Shown here: in pieces, positions 19,944-29,912 of the stretch
How positions within the stretch are numbered: position 1 is the stretch's first letter
Layout: each line of letters begins with the position of its first letter
Assembly (NCBI GenBank): GCA_016716505.1
Contig: JADJWF010000011.1
Location: 496,001-560,000, forward strand
Length of the DNA: 64,000 nt
From: Verrucomicrobiota bacterium
GTDB taxonomy: Bacteria; Verrucomicrobiota; Verrucomicrobiia; Limisphaerales; J093
Reading direction: 5' to 3'
Translations under genes and position numbers: made by a program
Notes under the pieces: generated by a model
What the model saw: the letters and a program-made list of their open reading frames with translations, nothing else
Database searches by the model: none
What the model was told of the DNA's origin: nothing

Positions 19944-22900
19944 TCCATCGTCCGAGTTTGGGGTGGTAGCAGCGGTGTCTGACCTGGTAGAGGCCGGACT
20001 CGGTGTCGAGCCGGTAGGCGGCGAAGCCGGTTTCCCAGTCGTAGAGGCTGGAGGCGCGGGCGCCGAAGCTGGCGTCCATCACCCGTTGCGGCCCGAACCC
20101 GTCGTAGCCGTAGCGCTCCTGCACCGCGCCGGTGGTGTTGATGATGGCCGTGACCGAGAGGTGATCGTGCAGGACGTAGAACCGTTCGCTGCTCCGGTCC
20201 CGTTCTACGAGGTCATCGACGTGGCGGATGCCCCAGACGAACTGCCGGTCCGCCGTGGTCAGCGCGTTGAGCCGCTCCTCCAGCACCTGCCAGCGGCTGG
20301 AGTAGTAGTAATGCCGGGTGTTGCCGCCGGCCACTTTCGTCAGCCGCCGCTTGAGCCCGTCATAGCGGAGCGTGGAGACCACGGCGCCCCCAGTGACCTT
20401 CACTTCGACCAACCGATCCCAGGCGTCAAACTTGCAGTCGTAACTGCTGGCGGGCGTGGCCGGCTGCGGCACCTGGTCGTGTTGCCCGCCGCATCGTGCG
20501 TCGGGTCCACCCAATCGGGCGTGCCGGTAAGCGTCAGGATTTCATTGGCTTTGTCGTGGCTTCGGTTCTGGTCCAGCGTCGTGCTCCCGTTGACCTTGGT
20601 CACGTAGGCACTGGTTGTGCCCCGCCAGTTTCCCGTCGGATCGTAGTTCCAGTCCTCCTGCCAGACCGGCGTGCCGCTGATGTCGGTCTTGCCGGCGTTG
20701 AGGTTGCCCCGCTTGAGGGTCTTCAACTGGTAGAGATTGTCGTAGAGGTAATACTCGTCCTGGTTGCTGGTGCCTACCAGGTTGTCCCGCCACACGGTTG
20801 CCGGCCCGATCAAAGCCGTACTGCACCCGCTCCCGGTGCGTGCCGTCGCTGGTCTTGAGCCAGCGCTGGTCCACCAGGCGGCCGAACCGGTCCAGGCCAG
20901 TATATTGGTCGCCCGCGTCGCCGTTGGGCTCGGCGCCTTGCTTGAGGTAGGTGAGCTCGACGCCGGGCTCGCCCGAGTAGTTGACCCGGATGGGCAGGTT
21001 CAGGCCCAGGTAGCTGTAGCCCGCCAGCACCGTCGTGCCTTGTTTGAGTGAGGCCAGCCGACTGAGCAGGTCATCCCCGCCGCCCGCCGTGCCGTAGTCC
21101 AGCGTGACCACCCGGCTATCGGGATAGGTCAGGGAGGTGGGGCGCGTGTGATTCGCGCTGCCATCGGCATAGGCATACTGCACTTTGGGCGTGCTCCCAA
21201 TGACCACCGCCCCGCTGTGGGACTGATAATCGGCGGTCAGCAGGCTGAAGTCATTGTAGGCAAACTGCACCTCGTTGACGATGGTGCCGCTGCCCACCGT
21301 GGCGTTGTCGTAGCTGCTGATCTTCTCCAGCATCCCGCGGATCTCGTAGCTGCGGGTGATCCGTTTGACGGTCTGGTCGATGCCCACGCCAAAAGCCGTG
21401 ACCCGATCGTGCAGCAGCCGTCCCAGCTTGTCATAGACGTACTCATGAACCGTGGCGGTCGCCTCGCCGGTGTGCTTGGGCAGCGTTTTCTTGGTCACTT
21501 CCCCAGCCGGTTGTACTCGAACTTTACCTGGTCGGTGCCGCTCGGATCGGTGTCCGTCGAATCGGGATAGATCACCGCCCGCAGCAGCTCGTTGCTCGCT
21601 ACCGCCGATTCGGTGAGCGTCGTGCCGTAGAAGTATTGGGTCAACTGGTCGCCAGTGACCGAGTTCTTGGCCGTCAGGGTTTGCAGCCGATCGTCGGCAT
21701 TGTAGGCGTACTGAGTCTCGCGAGCAATCCCGCCCACATCCTCGACCTTCCTGGTGGGCCGGCCAGCGTGATCAAAGGTCGATTCGGTGACCACCCCTTT
21801 CGGGTCGGTGGTCTGGTAAGCCTCGCCCGCCGTGTTGTAGGCCGTCGAGTTGACCAGCACCGTGTCCGAGCGGGCCGGGATCGTGGCCGGACGGCTGAAC
21901 GCCGCCGCCGCGTTGGTGCCGTAGTCGGCCGAGGCTTGCTCGCGACCGAGGGCGTCCGGATAAAGAGCCACGTAGCTGACCCGCGCTTTGGGCTCGGTGC
22001 TGGGCGTTTGAAGCTCACCGGTGCCGGTAGCGTTGTGGAAGCGCTCGCGGCTGGTCTGCTGAATGACGTTGCTGGCGGCATCGTAGGTGAACTCTTCCTG
22101 CCGCATCACCGTGTCGTTGGTGACGACGCTGGCGCTCGCGTAGGTCGGCGCCGTGGCATTCGAAGTCACGTAGCGCTTCTTGACCCGGCCCACGCCGTCA
22201 TAGCTGGCCTTGTTCAGCGCGCCGGTCCCGGGAGCGGTCTGCAACATGAGATTGCCGCTGGGATCATACCAGAAGTCATCCTTGAGGCTGTTGCCCACCG
22301 CGCCCGTGCTCGGGTTCACCGCGTAGGTGAGCCGCTGATAAACCCGATCCCGGTAATCGTAACTGGTCGTCTGCCGGCCAATGAGAACATCCGTTGCCCC
22401 ATTCTTGCGATCTACTTGCGTGACCCGGTCCAGGTTGTCGTAAGTATAGACTTCCTTGGTGTTGACCTCCCCGGTCAGGCTGGTCCGGCGATTGCGGAAG
22501 TCGTAGCCATAGTTGCTGACGCGCGTGGTCGAGGCATTTTCCCAGCGGGTCACCTGCGTCAGGTTCCCGTTCTTGGCTGCAGCGCCAGCGTCGTACACGT
22601 ACGCCTCGACTTTCACCATGTTGTTGGGCGCGCCGCTGCCCCCGGGATTGGTTTCGGTGGCCCCGGTGTCATCCGTCCCCACCCACCGTTCCTTTACCCA
22701 GCCGGGGGTGTGATACACCAGCCGGCTGATCGTCCCTCCCGGCGTCCTGGTCCGTAACGGCCGGTTTATGCTGTCAAAACCGTAAACCGTCAGGCTGTAG
22801 TTATCCGTCGCGGTGCCTTCGCCAGTCGTCGGGATGCTGAAGTAACGCCGCTGTGCGTTGGGCGAACGCTGGTTGTTGACAAAGACGCTCTTGCTCCAGC

Positions 22901-25228
22901 GCACCCAGCGACTTTGCGTGGCGAGATCCTCGGTCGCCGTCAACGCTCCGCTGACTGCCGGATCACGCTTGGTGACGATGATGTCGGTGGGCCGCATGCT
23001 GCCGTCCAGCTTGGTGAGGGTGATGGGTTCAATCAGCGTGTACGCGCTGGTGCCCACGTTGAAATAACCCGAACCGCTGCGGATCTCCGAAGCGCATTTG
23101 TAGATCGTCCACTGCGCCCGCCGCACGTTGGTAGCCACTCCACTCAGCGAAATCTGGTGCGGCGGCCCCAACTCCTGCGTCGGCCGTCCCAGAGTGTCCA
23201 CCGTGTAATCCGTGATCAAATGCAGTCCGCCGCCGGCCGGCGTGGTCCACCCCGAGGGCACCGGCGGGGAATCGGAGATCAGGCTCACGTTCACGTCGTC
23301 AATCCGCTGGATCAGCCCGCCCGAAGCGTCGTCATACTTGAAGCGGGTCAGGAACCCCGCTCATCTTTTAGCCAAATCACCCGTCCATACTCGTCAAACC
23401 GCTCCACCCGGCTCTCCGCGGTGTTGGACCCATGTTGGGCTGTGGTCACTGCGGGCCAAGTCGTCGTTTGCTGGTCCATCTGGACCGTGTTGGTGAACCA
23501 CGTCTGCGCGAAGGTCGTGGTCGCCGGGTCGCTTCCTCCCCCCGAGTCGCTCCGGTACTCGATCCGCTTCCACACCGGATAGACGGTCTTGCCACCCGCC
23601 GTCCGGGTCGCGTACTGCCATTCCCGCACCTTGATCTCTGTGCCGGTGTTGCCTTGCTTGACCTTCTCGTAGCGCAGCCGACTGGGCGCTTCGCCGGTAA
23701 TGGAACTCGATTGGGCCGGGTAGTACTCGTACACGCGGATCAGCCCCACGCTGCTGTTGAGCGTCACCAGGCCCGGCGACGCTTCCGAATAGCTGGCCAC
23801 CGCTTCGGAAGTCCCCCGCTGAATCACCCGTCCCTGCCCGTCATACTTGAAATACTCGTACCACTTGTTGCCGGTCGGACTCCCTCCGCTGTATTCCTCC
23901 AGCACCTTCAAGATCGGCTGGCCCGCGTAGTTGCAATAGACCGTGAGCTTGTGGCCGTCGGGCCGCGTCTCCACCGTCTTCTTCTTCCAGTTGTTGAATC
24001 CGTCCGCATGCGCGCTGGTCGCGTATGTGTAGCCATAGCTGCTCCGCGAGGCCGTGGAACTGGACCCTGCGTCGTTAACGCTGCCCTGGCCATTGACGAT
24101 CTCCGTCGTCACCCGCTTGTTGGTCCCATCATCGTACTCAAATTGGTGATCAGCGTAGTTGTTCAGCGTCGTATCATCCTCGGCGTCCGGATCGGTCATC
24201 CCGGCTGCCGCCATCCGCGCGCACCCCTCCGGCCCTACCACGTACTTAAGCCCGTGCACAATGCCCCCGCCCCCGTCGGCGGTGTGGTAGCGAAAATAGT
24301 TCTTATGCACGTCGTCCCACGCCGAGCCATTCCACTCCTGCAGCAGCGCCTGCTTCAGGTCTCCAGTCAGCCCGTTGCCGGTCCCCGTCTCGTGATAGGT
24401 GTAACTGATCCGCCGCACGTTGGTCGTGCCCCGCTTGAGCGTCACGTATTGCAGGCGGCCGCTGTTGACCCCGGAAGTGTAATACTCGTAGTTGTAGCTG
24501 ATCCCCGGCGAGGACCCCATGCTCAACACCGTTACCCGGTTGTTCGCGTCGTACGTCGGTGTGTAGGTGTGGCCGTAGGCGTCGGTGAAACTCTTCAACT
24601 GGCCCTGCTTGGCGGCCGGAATGGCCGCGTCAAAACCAAAAAACTTCGTCACCTGCCCCTGGGCATCCGTGAAGGTGAACTCGTTGCTGCTGCCGGTCCC
24701 CGACTCGCTCAGCGTCTCCGGACTGAAAAACCGGGCCACGTAAAGGCTGCCGCTCTTGTTAAACCAGATGGCGTCGTTGATGATCCCGATCACCGCGATG
24801 TTCCCGCTGGCGTCCTTGCCCAATTGCGGCAGTTCCTTCACGAACCAGCGAAACCCGTTGATCCCCGGCGTGCTGTCGGCCAGCAGTTGGTTGGAATAGC
24901 TTAGCGTGTGCCCCCAGTTCAATCCGTAGCCCCGGGACTTAAGCCCCGGCGTCACCTGCCGAATCTCGCCGTTGGCATACCGCAACGGAAAAGCCGAATA
25001 CCCGGCGTCCGGTGGAGCCGCGCAACTCTCGCTGGATGAACTGCTTGAACTGGTCGAACTGGAACTGGCCCGAACCCCTGCGGCCCCCGCGCTGGCCGGC
25101 TGAATCGGCGTGCTGAACGCACCCTCAACCCCGCCCGAATCTCCGCCCCCATCAGCCGGACAACTGCTGGGACTGGAGGAACTGCTCGTGCTCGAAGACG
25201 ACGCGTAGTAGTAATTAGGGTAGGCCAT
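19453..25228 (-). CDS. RHS/YD-repeat polymorphic toxin, copy 3, with metallopeptidase tip
   Basis: This is the best preserved copy. The start is the ATG at 25228 (M-A-Y-P-N-Y-Y-Y), with CCCGGAGAAA ahead. Two Ser-rich runs (about residues 9-25 and 55-70) precede an N-terminal domain and a long array of YD repeats that ends in RCYHPKLGRW. Open pieces are 25,228-23,348, 23,294-21,495, 21,498-20,542 and 20,514-19,453. They are separated by four apparent indels near 23,357 (one C fewer), 21,503 (one C fewer), 20,797 (two bases fewer) and 20,474 (one T fewer), each repaired in copy 2. The corrected protein is about 1,925 residues. There is no signal peptide or transmembrane segment. It is transcribed divergently from the glycosyltransferase at 25,417. 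The role is inferred from the RHS family: a shell carrying a C-terminal effector. Confidence 0.85.
19944..25228 (-). repeat. Long repeat unit 3 (RHS core)
   Basis: This unit is nearly identical to 12,945-18,239 and 2445-7262. Upstream of the start codon (25,229-25,412) it is still homologous to the leaders of units 1 and 2, but clearly diverged. So the core has been homogenised while the leader has not. Confidence 0.9.
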
Positions 25229-25369
25229 AGGTTTTGGTTTTTCTCCGGGATAGACGGCCAGTTCCCTCCTCCTTCGCCGGAAGCACACCGCAGCCCACAG
25301 GACGCTTCCATTGCGCCCGCCACAAACCGGCCGGAATGACGCAATTGACTTTTCAAGCTTACGGGCAAC

Positions 25370-25397
25370 AACTTACCCTGTGCACGCCGCTTGGCAA
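25370..25397 (-). promoter_or_regulatory. Candidate promoter of RHS copy 3
   Basis: TTGCCA-16 bases-TAAGTT on the minus strand, in a leader diverged from copies 1 and 2 but keeping this pair, its spacing and the flanking GTCACTTG-like bases. It sits only 20 bases from the start of the divergent gene at 25,417. Confidence 0.4.
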
Positions 25398-25416
25398 GTG
25401 ACGTTTTGATGACGCC

Positions 25417-26436
25417 ATGCAGACCCAAGTCAAACCCAGGCTGTTCATCTTCGGCTGGCCCTCCTTCGTGGGCGGGGCGGACACGAAGCTGGCGCACTTG
25501 TTGGTCCTGTTGCACGAACATTGCGAGATTACGGTCATTCCCAACGAAAACCGTCATCTGCGCAGCAAAACCTGGACTCGGTTCCTCGATAACCTGTCAA
25601 TCAAGTACGGCCCACTCGATCAGCTACCGACCAAGCTGAGCGGCTTTGCCCTCTCGATGTCAAACCAGTGCTTCTTCTCGCACCGTATCGCGCACCGAGC
25701 GAAGGAGCGAGGGTTGACGCTCATCTGGTCCAGCGAGATGATGTGGCACCACAAGGGCGAATTGGAAGCGGTACAGGAAGGCCTAATCGACAGAGTCCTT
25801 TACACTTCAGAACTACAAAAGAAGGTGCTTTCGCCCGCGTACGGCAACCTGCCGGGGATGATCACTGGAAATTACATCGATCCCTCGTTCTTTCCGTTCA
25901 AGATTCGGCAGAACGAGATGTTCACTATCGGCCGCCTCTCCCGTGCTGATCCGGTGAAGTATCCGGAAGATTTCCCTGTATTTTACGAGTGCCTCGAACT
26001 GCCGGAAGTGCGGTTCCGCGTGATGGGGTGGGACGAAAAGCTGCGCCAGAAGTATCGATGGCACCGTTTTGACGATCGTTGGGATCTGCTGAAGGCCGAA
26101 CAAGAGCCTGCCGTTGAATTCCTGCAGAGCCTTGATCTGTTCGTTTATCCCCTGGGCCACAATTTCACGGAGTCCTGGGGCCGGTCCACGGTAGAGGCCA
26201 TGTTGACCGGTGCGGTTCCGCTCGTGCCGTCTGGACATCACCTGGAGAATCTTATCGTGGATGGGGAGACAGGTTTCATTTGCGGGGATTTCCTCGACTA
26301 CCAACGGCGCGCGCAGGAGCTTTTCTATGACCGAGCCCTGCGCAATTCGATGGCGCACAGGTGTCGCGAGCATGCGGTCAGCAAGCTCTGCAATCGCGAA
26401 GAGCACCTGAAGACCTGGTTGGAAGTCTTCCAATGA
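25417..26436 (+). CDS. Glycosyltransferase family 4-like (GT-B fold)
   Basis: This is a 339-residue protein starting at the ATG at 25417. The N-terminal half begins LFIFGWPSFVGGADTKLAHL, the Gly-rich acceptor loop of GT-B enzymes. The C-terminal half has TIGRLSRADPVKYPEDF and then FTESWGRSTVEAMLTGAVPLVPSGHHLENLIVDGETG. The latter is the family 4 donor-binding region with the E-x7-E arrangement (E in FTESWG and E in VEAML). There is no signal or membrane segment. The stop overlaps the start of the next gene by four bases. It is expected to transfer a sugar in the cytoplasm; donor and acceptor are unknown. Confidence 0.8.
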   Translation: MQTQVKPRLFIFGWPSFVGGADTKLAHLLVLLHEHCEITVIPNENRHLRSKTWTRFLDNLSIKYGPLDQLPTKLSGFALSMSNQCFFSHRIAHRAKERGLTLIWSSEMMWHHKGELEAVQEGLIDRVLYTSELQKKVLSPAYGNLPGMITGNYIDPSFFPFKIRQNEMFTIGRLSRADPVKYPEDFPVFYECLELPEVRFRVMGWDEKLRQKYRWHRFDDRWDLLKAEQEPAVEFLQSLDLFVYPLGHNFTESWGRSTVEAMLTGAVPLVPSGHHLENLIVDGETGFICGDFLDYQRRAQELFYDRALRNSMAHRCREHAVSKLCNREEHLKTWLEVFQ

Positions 26437-27233
26437 AGCCTCGATACTGCTACTGGTCAGTCGTGGACGGGGAGTATGCCATCATGGCGCAGGCCGTTGT
26501 CAACTCGGCGAGACAAGCAGGCGTGTTCCGGGATTTCCACATTTGGACGGACCGTCCGATCAATGGGGCAATCTGTCACGAAGTCGGGCAGGTCGAGAAA
26601 TGGGGGTGCCTTTTCAAGCTTACGTTCTTGCGCGATGCGGTACGGAGACTGAATTACGACTACTTCGTTTGGCTGGACAGCGATACGTATTTCGTTCGGC
26701 ATCCCGGGGACGTGCTGAGGGTGCTGCAAGGCTCGCCACTTCACATCGCTCTTGAGAGCGACGTTTGCTTGCCTCAGAATCAGCGGACGGACTGGTGGGG
26801 CTGTCCCAATCAGCAGTTTGCGGCATTAATGCGGGCCAAGGGAGTGCGAAGTAAGGCCATTTTCAACGTCAACGGTGGACTGTTCATCGTTCATAGGGAC
26901 GCCGTCGAGACCGTATTCAATCTGGCTTATGACTTCTGGCAGTTCTGTCGGGGGCAGAATCTGACGTTCAATGACGAGCCTCTGTTGGCCTATGCCATGC
27001 AGATGCTCTGTGGGAACCCCTATGTTCACACCGTGCGCAAGACCGCAGACCTTTGGGCCTCCGACTGGACCGGATGTTTCCGCGACCAGCTTCCAGACGG
27101 CCAGCCGTGGTGGTTCGTGGACTATTTCACTGGAGAGAATGTCCCGGTAAATCCCGCGATCGTGCATGTTATGCGAAGCAAAACCGCGCTTCTCAAAGCC
27201 GCAGGAGCCGCAGCGCCAACGTCGCCTTCGTAG
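26433..27233 (+). CDS. Putative GT-A glycosyltransferase, family 8-like
   Basis: The start is the ATG at 26433, overlapping the stop of the previous gene (ATGA), giving 266 residues. It begins RYCYWSVVDGEYAIMAQAVVNSAR, as do many nucleotide-diphospho-sugar transferases. It holds YFVWLDSDTYFV, a D-x-D metal/donor motif. NVNGGLFIVHRD and later NPAIVHVMRSK resemble the conserved NAG and HxxG-type motifs of family 8. It is coupled to the GT4-like gene, so the two probably work on the same glycan or glycoprotein. It ends just before the mobilization region. Confidence 0.7.
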   Translation: MKPRYCYWSVVDGEYAIMAQAVVNSARQAGVFRDFHIWTDRPINGAICHEVGQVEKWGCLFKLTFLRDAVRRLNYDYFVWLDSDTYFVRHPGDVLRVLQGSPLHIALESDVCLPQNQRTDWWGCPNQQFAALMRAKGVRSKAIFNVNGGLFIVHRDAVETVFNLAYDFWQFCRGQNLTFNDEPLLAYAMQMLCGNPYVHTVRKTADLWASDWTGCFRDQLPDGQPWWFVDYFTGENVPVNPAIVHVMRSKTALLKAAGAAAPTSPS

Positions 27234-27366
27234 TCGCGAGGCCGGCTCAGATCAGAGGTGAGAATCTCGAATTTACGACTAACCTGATGGAACCCCTGTG
27301 CGGGGGCTGCTGCGCTCGCATTCAGGTGGCCTTGAGTCATCCAGACTCCCACGAGGACGGCATGAG

Positions 27367-28857
27367 TTATAGGCTCCTCCGCCAGGAGGAGAACCACTTT
27401 GCTACAGCGCCGTCGGGTTCGAGTGGCGCGAGGGTCACGCGCCGAAACCCGCTTTCGCAGTGGACAAGGACGCACTGGTGGTCGCGCAAACTGCGAAGCT
27501 TGTGAGGTTTGATTTTGTGCTCCTCGGTTTCGGAGTAGTTGACGTTGCGCTTGCCGGCGCTGAAACCCCATGAGCGCTTTACAACGCGCTTCTTCCCCAG
27601 AAAATCAGCCGCTTGGACGGCGTCGGCCTCGTCGGCGGCACGGAAAATCATTCGGTTGCGGAGGTTGAGCGTAAGGACCTTCGATTTGTCGTTGCCAAGC
27701 GGGGGAACGAATGAGGTCGTGCTTTGGGCGGCGGCAACGATGGTCGCACCCGCTTCCCGGATCACATCCACGCAGTTGTAGTCGCTCGTGCCGTCTTCGC
27801 TTGCCGTCATGAATCGCTGCGCTTCGTCGGCCCATAGGATCAGGAGATTGCTTTTGGCGCGGTCGGCTTTGGGTTTGTCGAAGCGGCGCAGCGCGTGGTT
27901 GTAATACAGCAGCTTCAGGAAGGTGTTTACGTAGCGCCGCTCGGTCTGAAACTTCTGCGGCATTGTGGTCAGGATGATCTTGCCTTGGTCAATCGACGCG
28001 AAATCGAACGTGCTTTCCTCGGTGCAGAAGACCTCGGCAACCTCCGGTGTCAGGAAGTATTGTAGGTAGTTGCCAATGGTTTCGCGGACCCCGCCGCTTT
28101 GCTCGTCGGGCTGGTTGAGGAAGCGGTTGGCGAAATGCGCGTAAACGGCCTCCCGGCGGGGTGTTTCGAGAAGGGATTCAAGGTTCTCCATCTCTTCTTC
28201 GAGCAATTCGCGGTCTGACAGCAACTCGAAGACCCCGCGCAACGTGACCGGTCGTTTCAGCTCATAGAGCAGTTCGAGCGCATGGGCGATGTGGGTTTGC
28301 GCTTGGCTCTTGAAGAATCCCTTGTCTCCGCCCTGGCCGAGACTTGTGGCGGTGTCCACGATGAACTTCGCGTAGGTCGTGAACGGGATGCTTCGGTCGC
28401 CGGTTAAGTTGAAACGGTGTTCTGGCATCCAATTCGGGTCTGAGCCTTCGGTGCGGATTCGCAACTGGATGAGGTCGCGTTCACGGCCGTAGTGCTTCGC
28501 CATAGCCGTGAGCGTTTCCCAGTAAACTCCCTTTTCATCAATGCACAGACCACCCCAGGTAGGCTCGTTTTGGAAGACCTGGTGGGCCAATTGGTTAATG
28601 CCGGAACTGGTTTTTCCCGATCCAGTGTCGCCGGTAATAAGCCATCCTCGACAGAATTGTGTCCTTTTCCATGTCAGGCCGCCCAGTCGGGCGACGATAC
28701 GCTTGCGATTGCGGGGAGCGAGCAGGAGCAACGCAGCGATCAACGCCAGTCCAATACCGCCGGTCAGCATGAAATATTTCGGATTACGTAATGCGAGGAA
28801 CAAATCCAACGGTGGCATGATTGGATCGAAAGGGATGAGGTTGAATTTCATAGCCAT
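27367..28857 (-). CDS. Type IV coupling protein (VirD4/TraD/TraG-type ATPase)
   Basis: The preferred start is the ATG at 28857 (M-A-M-K-F-N), giving 496 residues. A longer frame upstream has a Cys/Arg-rich composition and overlaps the preceding gene out of frame. One membrane segment lies at about residues 28-48. Then come Walker A GDTGSGKTSSG at about 75-85 and Walker B LLILWADEAQRF in the second half. These mark the hexameric ATPase that docks relaxase-bound DNA at a type IV secretion channel. It overlaps the 121-residue membrane gene upstream by ten bases. No channel genes (virB4 and others) occur in the window, so the element may borrow a host or helper channel. Confidence 0.8.
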   Translation of the reverse strand: MAMKFNLIPFDPIMPPLDLFLALRNPKYFMLTGGIGLALIAALLLLAPRNRKRIVARLGGLTWKRTQFCRGWLITGDTGSGKTSSGINQLAHQVFQNEPTWGGLCIDEKGVYWETLTAMAKHYGRERDLIQLRIRTEGSDPNWMPEHRFNLTGDRSIPFTTYAKFIVDTATSLGQGGDKGFFKSQAQTHIAHALELLYELKRPVTLRGVFELLSDRELLEEEMENLESLLETPRREAVYAHFANRFLNQPDEQSGGVRETIGNYLQYFLTPEVAEVFCTEESTFDFASIDQGKIILTTMPQKFQTERRYVNTFLKLLYYNHALRRFDKPKADRAKSNLLILWADEAQRFMTASEDGTSDYNCVDVIREAGATIVAAAQSTTSFVPPLGNDKSKVLTLNLRNRMIFRAADEADAVQAADFLGKKRVVKRSWGFSAGKRNVNYSETEEHKIKPHKLRSLRDHQCVLVHCESGFRRVTLAPLEPDGAVAKWFSSWRRSL

Positions 28858-29213
28858 GCTTTCCCGATGAGATAACCGGCAAGAAATCCTGCAATCGTCG
28901 CAAAGACAGCAGCAGCACGAGTGACACTGGCGACACGATAATCCACTGGCTGGCTTCGCAAGAGTTCGAGGAAAGCTGTTGTCTGTCCCTGAAACGTCCG
29001 GGCGGTGTCCGCAAGCTTTCCAATGTCCGCCCGGAACTGCTCGAATGACGGGATTTCCCGGCGACGGATGTCGTCCCAGTGCCGCTGATGAATTCGGAAC
29101 AACTCGACGAGGAGCATCACGGCGTCGTCTTCTTGCAGCCGATGCTTGGCTCGCCACCCCGTGATGGCCTCGCTGAACTCCGCGTCGAAGTCAGGTAGTT
29201 CGGTATTCGGCAT
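28848..29213 (-). CDS. Small conjugation-operon protein with C-terminal membrane segment
   Basis: This is a 121-residue protein. The N-terminal 90 residues are charged and probably helical; a hydrophobic segment (AAAVFATIAGFLAGYLIG) closes the protein. It sits between the ParA-like and coupling-protein genes, six bases after the former and overlapping the latter. The layout recalls small accessory proteins such as IncP TraM that link relaxosome and coupling protein, but no homology is claimed. Confidence 0.6.
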   Translation of the reverse strand: MPNTELPDFDAEFSEAITGWRAKHRLQEDDAVMLLVELFRIHQRHWDDIRRREIPSFEQFRADIGKLADTARTFQGQTTAFLELLRSQPVDYRVASVTRAAAVFATIAGFLAGYLIGKAWL

Positions 29214-29219
29214 ATAGTA

Positions 29220-29912
29220 TCATTTTGCCGGCATCAACAACCCGGCGATGGATTCGATCTCGGAGTAGAGCTTCCGCTGCCACGTCTGAAGGCGTTGACG
29301 ATCCAACAAGCTGAACGCGGGGTGCTTAACGGCCGCGGTAATGGTCAGGTTTTCGGCGTTGAGGGCTTCAACCAGCCAATCCTGCAACCGGGTCATGCTA
29401 ATTTCCCGCCCGCCAAGCTTGTCCTTGAGTTGGGCGCGCACCTCCGACGATTCGAACAACGCGAAGCTGTCGCTGTGCGCGGCGTTGCGAACCACAAGGT
29501 AGCTGCATTGCTTTCCGAATTGGTCGGCAAGCCGCTGAATCTGGTCCACGCTGTCCGCCTCGTGGTTCACCGGCATGACGAGCGTGAGGGCTGCGCCTAT
29601 CGCGGACAGCACAGCGGGCAGGTCAATCTCGGCGAAGTAGTCAATAAACAGATCGGTGGACGCGGCGCGGCAATCCATGACCACGAGATTGGCCTTTTCA
29701 AGTGCCGTGAAAATCCCGTCAAGTTCCCGGCGATTGTCCAAATCGAGGAATCGCGTGTCCGGGTGAAATCGCTTCAGCGTGGAGTTCTCGTTGTCGGAAT
29801 CAATCGCGACGTGCGTGATACCCTTGTCTTTGAGGAACTGGACGAAGTTCACGGCAAAGAAGCTTTTGCCGACACCGCCTTTGCCATTGAGAATCAAATC
29901 GAGTCGTTTCAT
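29220..29912 (-). CDS. ParA/MinD-family ATPase, TraL-like
   Basis: This is a 230-residue protein with the deviant Walker A NGKGGVGKSFFAVN at residues 9-22 and AIDSDNENSTL as the A'-type motif. VVMDCRA sits at the Walker B position. In IncP-type transfer operons a similar ATPase (TraL) lies next to the small TraK and TraM genes, and the gene order here matches that. No ParB partner is seen nearby, so a transfer role is more likely than partition. Its start overlaps the stop of the HTH gene upstream by four bases. Confidence 0.75.
   Translation of the reverse strand: MKRLDLILNGKGGVGKSFFAVNFVQFLKDKGITHVAIDSDNENSTLKRFHPDTRFLDLDNRRELDGIFTALEKANLVVMDCRAASTDLFIDYFAEIDLPAVLSAIGAALTLVMPVNHEADSVDQIQRLADQFGKQCSYLVVRNAAHSDSFALFESSEVRAQLKDKLGGREISMTRLQDWLVEALNAENLTITAAVKHPAFSLLDRQRLQTWQRKLYSEIESIAGLLMPAK

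Noticed and set aside
23432..24904. 490-codon plus-strand open frame antisense to RHS copy 3 (and similar ones at 21,636-22,757 and elsewhere)
   Set aside because: It is antisense to a clear YD-repeat coding sequence in GC-rich DNA, has Arg/Val/Pro-rich composition and no family resemblance, and appears in shifted form in each RHS copy.
1..27233. Insertion sequences or transposons driving the RHS duplications
   Set aside because: No transposase motif or terminal inverted repeats were found at the repeat edges; the joints look like homologous or illegitimate recombination.
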